Shown here in pieces: positions 1 through 4,693 of a stretch of 7,101 nt of DNA. A model generated the notes under the pieces. It saw only the letters and a list, made by a program, of their open reading frames with translations, made no database searches and was not told the DNA's origin. The translations under genes and the position numbers were made by a program. Source of the DNA: Halobacteriales archaeon QH_10_67_13 (GTDB lineage Archaea; Halobacteriota; Halobacteria; Halobacteriales; Haloarculaceae). The stretch is from assembly GCA_003021335.1 (NCBI GenBank), contig PXQL01000081.1:1-7101 (forward strand), given 5' to 3'. Position 1 is the first letter of the stretch, and the number at the start of each line of letters is the position of its first letter.

Positions 1-338
1 CTGCGGTGAACGCCTGCTTTCTCCGCGAGTTTGGTTGGTGATGCTGGACTATCGAGGTGGTACAACACGCGGAGCGTCGCGCCCCCGAGCAGTTCCGGAA
101 AGGGGACATGTGGGTATCGCTGGACGAACCGGTTGTACAGCTCGATGGCTCGCGCGCTCGACCGGTGGACGTGTTTAGTCTTTCCTGATCGGATGGTGTG
201 AAAGAGGCCCTTTGTTTCCATTCGGCCGACGAGTTCAGAGACGTAGTTCACGCTCCGGTCGAGTTCCTCGGCGAGAGCCGAGACCGTTGGCTCCCCTTGT
301 GCGGAAGCCAGCACGCGTAGTTCGGCCTCGGTGTACAC
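1..338 (-). CDS. Winged-helix transcriptional regulator, partial (C-terminus beyond window)
   Basis: About 112 codons are visible, and the gene runs off the left edge. The start is a GTG at 338-336 (MYTEAELRVL...); an in-frame stop lies only seven codons upstream, so no longer start is plausible. Residues 4-58 form a MarR/ArsR-like winged helix: a first helix (TEAELRVLAS), a helix-turn-helix (VSALAEELDRSVNYVSELV) and a basic wing (GLFHTIRSGKTKHVHR). From about residue 80 a second HTH seems to begin (LLGGATLRVLYHLDSPASPTKLAEKAGVHR), giving the two-HTH layout I recall for a common haloarchaeal regulator family. It is presumably a cytoplasmic DNA-binding protein; its target is unknown. An AT-rich TATA-like box about 27 nt upstream fits a leaderless transcript. 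It follows the toxin-antitoxin pair on the same strand, but an insertion-element-like repeat and its own promoter separate them. Confidence 0.8.
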   Translation of the reverse strand, partial: MYTEAELRVLASAQGEPTVSALAEELDRSVNYVSELVGRMETKGLFHTIRSGKTKHVHRSSARAIELYNRFVQRYPHVPFPELLGGATLRVLYHLDSPASPTKLAEKAGVHR

Positions 339-360
339 GTGTAGTAATAAGACGACCTTC

Positions 361-368
361 TATTAAAA
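361..368 (-). promoter_or_regulatory. TATA-like box of the winged-helix regulator
   Basis: On the minus strand this reads TTTTAATA, inside the AT-rich run CTCTTTTTAATAGAAG. It lies 23-30 nt upstream of the GTG at 338, the spacing expected when archaeal transcription starts at or next to the start codon. No Shine-Dalgarno-like sequence precedes the GTG, which also fits a leaderless message. Confidence 0.55.
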
Positions 369-417
369 AGAGTTCGTAATCTCGCGACAAGGTTCGTCGG
401 CAGATAACCAGCGGAAG

Positions 418-446
418 CCTCGCGCTTCAGCGCGGGGAGGATGTCA
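418..446 (-). repeat. Solo IS200/IS605-type right-end-like palindromic repeat, copy 1
   Basis: Read on the minus strand, this begins TGACATCCTCCCCGCG and continues into a hairpin: a CGCGC/GCGCG stem with a TGAA loop, one C·A mismatch, then two further CC/GG pairs. Positions 421-446 match positions 3743-3768 of the other strand perfectly over 26 bases. From memory, this motif resembles the sequence found just after tnpB (OrfB/IS1341-type) genes in haloarchaea, at the right end of the element, where it contributes to the TnpB guide RNA scaffold. No tnpB or tnpA coding sequence is nearby, so this would be a solo end or a small non-autonomous derivative. It lies between the toxin gene and the winged-helix regulator, oriented like both. 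The hairpin could also affect transcript ends. The match to the other copy is certain; the transposon origin is inferred. Confidence 0.65.
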
Positions 447-513
447 ATGTAGATTGGTACCGGAATCACATGGTTCCGTGCGACCGAACTGAAATAGAGA
501 TGTGGAACTCGAA

Positions 514-1002
514 TCAGACTCCCAAATCTTGTAATTTCTTTTGCACTTGCGCGTAGACTTTCGGGTGGAGATTCATCCCTTCGTCCACGAGATCGTACAG
601 GATATTGGTCGCCTCGTCGGCCGTCATGTCACCGTTTTTAGTACAGCTGAACAACAGCGTCGTCACCCACCAGCGCTCGATACCGTGGCTTCGGGCGATT
701 TCAATGAGCCCCTTGTCGTTGCCGAGGAGGATCTCCCCGTCGTCTTCTGCCAGTAGGATCACCGACGCGTCGGCCACCGCGATTCCCTCCATCGACGCCA
801 CCTCGTCGGCTGCCACCGGCGTGTCGTGAACGGCGACATCTTCGAGAAACTCGTCGAGCGCCGCGGTCCCGCGCTTTCCCTCTGTGAGAATTTCGTCTCG
901 AACGTCCTCGGTCGTCCGAATGTCCTCGAAGGCAGTCGAGACGAGGTCGAGTCGACCGACCCACGCGAGCGGGATCAGCGCAGAGGAATCGACGACGACC
1001 AT
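514..1002 (-). CDS. PIN-domain toxin (VapC-like ribonuclease)
   Basis: This 162-aa protein has the PIN fold signature. D5 lies in the first strand (VVVDSSALIPLA), E37 in VRDEIL, D78 in AVADASVILLA and D96 in LLGNDKGLIEIA. These four acidic residues are the expected metal ligands of a PIN nuclease, so it is probably catalytically intact. PIN toxins of VapBC modules usually cut tRNA or rRNA in the cytoplasm; the target here cannot be read from sequence. The spacing and the C-terminal extension (about residues 115-162, MTADEATNILYDLVDEG) suggest the longer DUF3368-like archaeal PIN group rather than a short VapC. Its ATG overlaps the antitoxin stop codon by one base (TGATG), so the two are likely translated together, antitoxin first. 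The family call is strong; activity as a toxin is inferred from the pairing. Confidence 0.85.
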   Translation of the reverse strand: MVVVDSSALIPLAWVGRLDLVSTAFEDIRTTEDVRDEILTEGKRGTAALDEFLEDVAVHDTPVAADEVASMEGIAVADASVILLAEDDGEILLGNDKGLIEIARSHGIERWWVTTLLFSCTKNGDMTADEATNILYDLVDEGMNLHPKVYAQVQKKLQDLGV

Positions 1003-1295
1003 CAGATGCGTTCGAGGTCGGACTCGAGGTCGTCGGTCGTGTACCCGACATCGATCCCCTTCTCGGCTGCGAGGGTCAACATCTCGACGTAGGAGATGTC
1101 CGCCAGTCCGGCTGCGTTCCGGAGCGTGATGGAGTGGTCTCGGAGCCGGTCAAGTGCTCGCTCCTGTCGCCAGTCGTCTAGCCCTTGTCGGATGAGACGA
1201 CGGAGCACCTCCGACCTGTCTGCGCTCATCTCCGTCTCCAGTTCAGCGAGCGCCTCCTCGTCGTCCTCCGGGATGCGCGTCGTGACAGTCTTCAT
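1002..1295 (-). CDS. Antitoxin with ribbon-helix-helix N-terminus and UPF0175-like C-terminus
   Basis: This 97-aa protein starts at ATG 1295-1293 (MKTVTTRIPEDDEEALAELE). A longer in-frame reading to 1340 is rejected, because the shorter start has a TATA-like box about 27 nt upstream and its N-terminus matches a ribbon-helix-helix strand (TVTTRIPED) followed by two helices (residues 11-42; SADRSEVLRRLIRQGL is typical RHH). Residues 44-81 (RALDRLRDHSITLRNAAGLADISYVEMLTLAAEKGI) resemble UPF0175, a family seen beside PIN toxins in archaea and cyanobacteria. The tail is acidic (TTDDLESDLERI) and could contact the toxin. Its role would be to bind and neutralise the PIN protein and repress the shared promoter, where repeated CGTTAC motifs lie. 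The order antitoxin then toxin, with a one-base overlap, is classic for such modules. Confidence 0.85.
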   Translation of the reverse strand: MKTVTTRIPEDDEEALAELETEMSADRSEVLRRLIRQGLDDWRQERALDRLRDHSITLRNAAGLADISYVEMLTLAAEKGIDVGYTTDDLESDLERI

Positions 1296-1336
1296 CGTTA
1301 CGATCGCATACGTTACGATACAATATGGATGTAACG
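1296..1336 (-). promoter_or_regulatory. Promoter and candidate operator of the toxin-antitoxin operon
   Basis: An AT-rich stretch at 1318-1326 (ATATTGTAT on the minus strand) is centred about 27 nt upstream of the antitoxin ATG and looks like its TATA box. The nine bases CGTTACGAT occur twice on the plus strand, at 1296-1304 and 1311-1319, 15 bases apart. The inverted core GTAACG recurs at 1331-1336 on the other side of the TATA box. The first copy extends to the palindrome ATCGTTACGAT (1294-1304), which covers the start codon. Bound protein would block TBP/TFB or polymerase entry. The repeats are seen directly; binding by the ribbon-helix-helix antitoxin is inferred. Confidence 0.6.
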
Positions 1337-1658
1337 GCAAGTTCCGATCCGTCGATGGAGACGTGAGCTGTGGAGTCAGACTACTGCAATAGCAGCCGGT
1401 TCCAACCGTCCATCGCTGCGAGCGGCGCCAACTCTATGACAGCGAACTCGCTTGGAGCGGTATGATCGATTCTCCGTCGCTTTATGAGTTTACCGCGGTA
1501 GCAAGGCGAAAGCCCACCTGTTTGGAAAAAAGGCATTCGAGTGCGTTGCCGGCATCATCCGATGTCCATTTCCGCTTTGCCGCCGTCTTTTCCTGTATGA
1601 ACGCCAGTTCGCCTGCGATTCCTACCCAAACCATGTCACGGGATCTCGTGAGCCACGC
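1337..1658. other. Gene-poor spacer between the toxin-antitoxin operon and rlmE
   Basis: About 320 bases lie here without a gene I can support. Short open frames cross it on both strands. One ends in an ATGA overlap with the rlmE start, and one on the minus strand encodes MVWVGIAGELAFIQEK... and ends at 1482. Neither has haloarchaeal composition: the plus frame is rich in Ser, Arg and Cys rather than acidic. Codon third positions are also mixed. A TATA-like CTTTATGAG lies near 1479-1487 on the plus strand, and a small inverted repeat, CGGTT/AACCG, lies at 1397-1408. No tRNA or clear terminator was recognised. It may be decayed DNA at the edge of an accessory insertion. Confidence 0.4.
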
Positions 1659-2429
1659 ATGACAGGGAAAGATGAGTATTATAACCGCGCGAAACAGGAG
1701 GGCTACCGGGCGCGGTCGGCCTACAAGCTCAAACAGCTCGACGAGACTGCCGACCTGCTCGGGCGGGGAGATACGGTCGTCGACCTGGGGGCGGCGCCGG
1801 GCGGGTGGCTGCAGGTCGCGGCCGAGCGGGTCGGTTCCGAGGGACGGCTCGTCGGAGTCGACCGTCAGCGGATCGACCCGATCGAGACCGAGGCGACCGT
1901 CGAGTGCCTGCGCGGGGACGTGACCGAGGACCGGACCCACGAGCGGATCGCGGCCGCCGTCGAGGAGAGCGCGGATCTCGTCGTCTCGGACATGGCGCCG
2001 AACGTGACCGGCGAGTACAACGTGGATCACGCCCGCTCGGTGTACCTGGTTCGGCAGGCGCTGGCGGTCGCGACGGCGGTGCTCAGACCCGGCGGGGACT
2101 TCCTCGCGAAGGTCTTCGACGGGCGAGATCTTGAGGAGTTGATCGGAGACGCAGAGAGCGAGTTCGAGTACGTCCGGGAGGTCCGCCCCGAGGCCTCGCG
2201 GGACGCCTCCTCGGAACTGTACCTGATCGGAAAGGGACGACTGACGGCGCCGGTCCGGGCCGGCGAGGAGCTGACCGTCGAGATCGTCGACGTCGGCGAC
2301 GAGGGCGACGGGATCGCTCGCGTCGAGGGGTTCACACTGTTCGTGCCCGGCGCCGAAGTCGGTGAGCGCAGAGCGGTGCGGGTGACGGAAGTTCAGCCCC
2401 GCTACGGGTTCACCCAGCCCGTCGAGTGA
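1659..2429 (+). CDS. rlmE: 23S rRNA 2'-O-methyltransferase RlmE (FtsJ/RrmJ family) with TRAM domain
   Basis: This 256-aa protein is predicted to transfer a methyl group from S-adenosylmethionine to a ribose 2'-OH of 23S rRNA (U2552 in E. coli numbering), a late step of large-subunit assembly. The N-terminus EGYRARSAYKLKQLDE is typical of the family. The SAM-binding loop is VVDLGAAPGGW (residues 40-50), with D68 (VGVD) and D87 (RGDV) completing the cofactor pocket. The K-D-K-E catalytic set is present as K23, D111 (SDMAPN), K151 (AKVF) and E186 (SSELYLI). Residues about 196-256 form a TRAM domain, an RNA-binding beta barrel (LTVEIVDVGDEGDGIARVEGFTLFVPGA) that E. coli RlmE lacks but which is usual in haloarchaeal homologues. 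The start was chosen because MTGKDEYYNRAKQEGYR is the family N-terminus. Its 3' end faces the nucleotidyltransferase with only 10 bases between the stops. Confidence 0.95.
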   Translation: MTGKDEYYNRAKQEGYRARSAYKLKQLDETADLLGRGDTVVDLGAAPGGWLQVAAERVGSEGRLVGVDRQRIDPIETEATVECLRGDVTEDRTHERIAAAVEESADLVVSDMAPNVTGEYNVDHARSVYLVRQALAVATAVLRPGGDFLAKVFDGRDLEELIGDAESEFEYVREVRPEASRDASSELYLIGKGRLTAPVRAGEELTVEIVDVGDEGDGIARVEGFTLFVPGAEVGERRAVRVTEVQPRYGFTQPVE

Positions 2430-2439
2430 CCGCCGGCGA

Positions 2440-3399
2440 TCAGGGCAGGCGGCTGTGGGCGCCGATCAGCGCGCCCGTTGAGTCGAGTCCCCGAACTAGG
2501 GCGTCGTGATCGACCAGCGACTCCCGGAGCGTGGCGTCCTCAACGGTGGCGTCCGGGAACACGACCGTCCGCTCGAGGGTGGCGTTACGGACGGTCGCGC
2601 CCGCCATCACGTGGACGTTCGCCCCGAGGGCGACGTTGTCGACGGTCGCGGTGTCGGCGACGTGGGTCCCGCCGTCAAGCGCCCACGCGACGGCGTCGAG
2701 GTAGTTCTCGGGCGTGCCGATGTCGAACCAGGGGTCCGCGAAGGTGAACGCACGAACTGTACTGCGGGCCTGGAGCCACTGGAGAAACCAGCCCGGCTCG
2801 TCGGGGTTGTTATCGCCGGCGAGGTACTCTCTGAACCGAACTTCCTCGGCCGGGAAGGCGTAACAGGCGATCGAGACGAGGGTGCTGGCCGGCTCGTCGG
2901 GCTTTTCCTGGAAGTCAACGACCCGGTCGTCCTCGAGCGCGACCAGCCCGAACTGCTTCGCCCGCTCGCGGGAGCCGACATCGTGGGCCGCCAGGGCGGC
3001 GGTCTCGCCCGCCTCGAAGAAGTCGAGAAACTCCGAGAGGTCGAACCCGAGCAGGTTGTCGCCGGCGACGACGAGCAGCCCCTCCCCACCGGTGCCCTCC
3101 CGGTCGACGAGCTGAGCGAGGGCTCCGACGACGCCGAGTTTCTCGTCTTCGGCGGCGGTCTCCTCGACGCTGAGGCGTGGCTTCTCGTAGGGGGTGGCCG
3201 CCAGGTGCTCGGTGAACGCCTCGACGAAGCGCTCGTTGGTGCTCACGTAGACGTCCTCGACCCGGGCGTCGGACTCAAGCGCCCCGAGCACGCGGTCGAT
3301 GACGGTCGTCTCTCCCACCGGGAGGAACATCTTCGGTCGGTGGCGGGTGATCGGCCACAGCCGGGTAGCGTACCCCCCGGCGAGGACCACGGCGTCCAT
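2440..3399 (-). CDS. Sugar-phosphate nucleotidyltransferase (glucose-1-phosphate thymidylyl/uridylyltransferase-like)
   Basis: This 319-aa enzyme of the nucleotidyl transferase family is expected to join a sugar-1-phosphate to an NTP, giving an activated sugar for glycans or N-glycosylation. The signature loop AGGYATRLWPITRHRPKMFLPVG is at residues 7-29, with R13 and K23 as the usual phosphate contacts. GDN (113-115) provides the metal-binding Asp114. EKP (165-167) and WFDIGTPENY (224-233) are the other family landmarks. From about residue 245 come hexapeptide-like repeats (ATVDNVALGANVHVMAGATVRNATLERTVVF), indicating a short left-handed beta-helix C-terminus. The sugar and base specificity cannot be told from sequence; many haloarchaeal relatives are loosely called glucose-1-phosphate thymidylyltransferases. 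It diverges from the zinc-ribbon regulator across a 61-base gap holding a TATA-like box usable in both directions. Confidence 0.9.
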   Translation of the reverse strand: MDAVVLAGGYATRLWPITRHRPKMFLPVGETTVIDRVLGALESDARVEDVYVSTNERFVEAFTEHLAATPYEKPRLSVEETAAEDEKLGVVGALAQLVDREGTGGEGLLVVAGDNLLGFDLSEFLDFFEAGETAALAAHDVGSRERAKQFGLVALEDDRVVDFQEKPDEPASTLVSIACYAFPAEEVRFREYLAGDNNPDEPGWFLQWLQARSTVRAFTFADPWFDIGTPENYLDAVAWALDGGTHVADTATVDNVALGANVHVMAGATVRNATLERTVVFPDATVEDATLRESLVDHDALVRGLDSTGALIGAHSRLP

Positions 3400-3424
3400 G
3401 AGCTATGCCTGCCAGCCCGGGGTA

Positions 3425-3440
3425 ATGTCACTTATGAACC
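3425..3440. promoter_or_regulatory. Divergent promoter between nucleotidyltransferase and zinc-ribbon regulator
   Basis: The octamer CTTATGAA (3431-3438) reads TTCATAAG on the other strand. On the plus strand it is centred 27 nt before the ATG at 3461, which supports that start and a leaderless message. On the minus strand it is about 35 nt before the ATG at 3399, allowing a leader of roughly 8-10 nt. If used both ways, TBP bound at one site would have to choose direction, so the two genes could compete. Confidence 0.4.
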
Positions 3441-3460
3441 GCCGGAACGAACAGCCGGCG

Positions 3461-3745
3461 ATGGAACGAACGACCCGCGAGCGGATCGCGGACCGACTCC
3501 GCGAGGAACCGCTGTCGCCGAGCGCGCTCGCCGAGGAGTTCGGGATCGCCCCCGCGGCGGCCGTCGAGGCGGTCGAACACGTCGCTCGGTCGGTGGCCGC
3601 CGAAGACGCACAGCTGCTGGTCGCGCCGCCGGTCTGCCGGGAGTGTGGGTTCGACGGGTTCGACGAACCGGCGAGCCGGCCGAGCCGGTGTCCGGCCTGT
3701 CGCGGCGAGGCCGTCTCGGAGCCGGTCTTTCGAATCGAGACGTGA
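3461..3745 (+). CDS. Small HTH transcriptional regulator with C-terminal zinc ribbon
   Basis: This 94-aa protein is of a type common in haloarchaea. Residues 4-45 carry a helix-turn-helix (RERIADRLREEPLSPSALAEEFGIAPAAAVEAVEHVA). Residues 57-84 form a likely zinc ribbon with two CxxC pairs, C59/C62 (CRECGFDGF) and C77/C80 (CPACRG). It is presumably a cytoplasmic DNA-binding regulator with unknown targets. Two in-frame ATGs compete: 3434 (MNRRNEQPAMERTT, 103 aa) and 3461 (MERTTRERIA). I prefer 3461 because the TATA-like CTTATGAA sits 27 nt before it and would overlap the other start, and because homologues I recall begin close to TTRERIA. The TGA stop (3743-3745) is also the first triplet of the insertion-element-like repeat that follows, so the extreme C-terminus may have been altered by an insertion. 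Confidence 0.85.
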   Translation: MERTTRERIADRLREEPLSPSALAEEFGIAPAAAVEAVEHVARSVAAEDAQLLVAPPVCRECGFDGFDEPASRPSRCPACRGEAVSEPVFRIET

Positions 3746-3771
3746 CATCCTCCCCGCGCTGAAGCGCGCGG
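3743..3771 (+). repeat. Solo IS200/IS605-type right-end-like palindromic repeat, copy 2
   Basis: On the plus strand this reads TGACATCCTCCCCGCG and then folds into a CGCGC/GCGCG stem with a TGAA loop, one C·C mismatch and two more CC/GG pairs (3752-3771). Positions 3743-3768 are identical over 26 bases to copy 1 on the minus strand (421-446). The flanks are unrelated apart from weak resemblance just beyond the hairpin (GGC then TTC). The mismatch falls at the same stem position in both copies (C·A there, C·C here), which suggests a related structure rather than chance. No transposase or tnpB is beside it. Origin as the right end of a lost IS1341/TnpB-type element is inferred from memory of haloarchaeal elements. 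It overlaps the stop codon of the preceding gene and precedes the CBS operon promoter. Confidence 0.65.
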
Positions 3772-3803
3772 CGTTCGCCTCAAATTGAGACGTAAGTGTA
3801 AGA

Positions 3804-3813
3804 GCTTTGTAGA
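3804..3813 (+). promoter_or_regulatory. Weak TATA-like box of the CBS-glyS operon
   Basis: GCTTTGTAGA is centred about 27 nt upstream of the ATG at 3836, where a haloarchaeal TATA box for a leaderless transcript is expected. The match is poor, and no Shine-Dalgarno motif precedes the ATG. The box lies only 33 bases beyond the palindromic repeat, so if the repeat came from an insertion, the upstream promoter context has changed. Confidence 0.3.
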
Positions 3814-3835
3814 CGGACCGAAGAAATTGACCATC

Positions 3836-4693
3836 ATGAACGTCGAAGACGTCATGACCCCCGGGGCGGAGGTCGTCACCGTCGAGCTGCCCGGGACCAG
3901 AGACGACGTTCTCGAATACCTCCAAGAGCGCCCGTTCTCCTCGGTCCCCGTGCTCAAAGAAACCGCCGAGGGGCCGGTCTACCGGGGGTTGGTCTCCCGG
4001 ACCGAGCTGATCGAACACCCCGACGAGGACCAGCTCGCGATGCTGACCGAGTCGGTCGCGACGATCTCGCGGGAGGCCTCGCTGGCTGAGGCGATCGAGC
4101 TGATGGTCGGGGCCGGCGAGCGGCGCCTGCCGGTCGTCGACGGCGACCGCCTCGAGGGGATCGTCACCGTCACTGACGCGGTCCGGGCGATCGCCCGCGG
4201 GGAGATCGCGGCCGGGGGCGAGGCGGCCGTCGAGGCCGTTGCCGGCCGGGAGGTCAACTGCGTGTACGCCGGAACGCCGCTCCCGGTCGGGGAGCGGGAG
4301 CTGTCCTTCGCGGGCGTGCCCTACGCGGTGGTGCTCGACGAGCAGGCCCGGCCGACGGGCATGCTGACCGAGGAAGACGTCATCGTCGTCGCCCGCGTGG
4401 TCGAGGGCGAGGAGGACACCGGCGAGTCGATCGCCGGCGAGGACAGCGACTGGGCCTGGGAGGGAATCAAGGCGGTCGGGAACAGCTACCTCCCGACCCG
4501 GAACGTCGAAATCCCGTCGACGCCGGTTGAGGAGGTGATGACTCCGGAGCTCGTGACCGTCGGGACCAGCCGCACCGTCCGCGAGGCCGCCCAGCTGTTG
4601 ATCGAACACGACATCGAGCAGGTGCCGATGGTCGGCGGCGATCGCCTCGAAGGGATCGTCCAGGACATGCATCTGCTGGAGGCGGTGCAATGA
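3836..4693 (+). CDS. Protein with four CBS domains
   Basis: This 285-aa acidic protein is made almost entirely of CBS domains, which usually pair to bind adenine nucleotides such as AMP, ATP or SAM. Approximate domains are 6-58 (VMTPGAEVVTVELPGTRDD), 68-122 (SVATISREASLAEAIELM ending GIVTVTDAV), 130-190 (degenerate, PYAVVLDEQARPTGMLTEEDV) and 233-284 (EVMTPELVTVGTSRTVREAA). DRLEGIV occurs in both the second and fourth, showing their internal repeat. No catalytic domain is attached, so it is probably a ligand sensor acting on a partner. The ATG at 3836 is preferred over an in-frame TTG at 3785, whose 17 extra residues are basic and unlike the rest. Its stop overlaps the glyS start (ATGA), so it is translationally coupled to glyS. 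A regulatory link to glycyl-tRNA synthesis is a guess from position only. Confidence 0.88.
   Translation: MNVEDVMTPGAEVVTVELPGTRDDVLEYLQERPFSSVPVLKETAEGPVYRGLVSRTELIEHPDEDQLAMLTESVATISREASLAEAIELMVGAGERRLPVVDGDRLEGIVTVTDAVRAIARGEIAAGGEAAVEAVAGREVNCVYAGTPLPVGERELSFAGVPYAVVLDEQARPTGMLTEEDVIVVARVVEGEEDTGESIAGEDSDWAWEGIKAVGNSYLPTRNVEIPSTPVEEVMTPELVTVGTSRTVREAAQLLIEHDIEQVPMVGGDRLEGIVQDMHLLEAVQ

Noticed and set aside
248..469. 73-codon minus-strand frame crossing the repeat and the winged-helix gene
   Set aside because: It reads through the hairpin repeat and an AT-rich promoter and overlaps a better-supported gene in another frame.
1296..1336. CRISPR-like or iteron array from the CGTTAC repeats
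   Set aside because: Only two direct copies and one inverted core, too short and too few; the position fits an operator better.
1482..1660. Minus-strand frame (MVWVGIAGELAFIQEK...) that could be a gene remnant
   Set aside because: No family recognised, no promoter, and it is open upstream only through the rlmE antisense strand. Kept only as part of the spacer description.
1462..1662. 66-codon plus-strand frame ending in an ATGA overlap with rlmE
   Set aside because: The overlap is suggestive, but the product is basic and Ser/Cys-rich with mixed codon choice, unlike haloarchaeal proteins, and shows no motif.
2430..2439. CGCCGGCG palindrome between the convergent stops as a terminator
   Set aside because: Eight bases with no T-run; such palindromes are common in GC-rich DNA.
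2506..3762. 418-codon open frame on the plus strand, antisense to the nucleotidyltransferase
   Set aside because: GC-rich codon bias keeps antisense frames open. The minus-strand protein has all its family motifs and this translation matches nothing I know.
3428..4690. 420-codon open frame on the minus strand, antisense to the regulator and CBS gene
   Set aside because: It is an antisense shadow of two well-supported genes, crossing both and the repeat between them.
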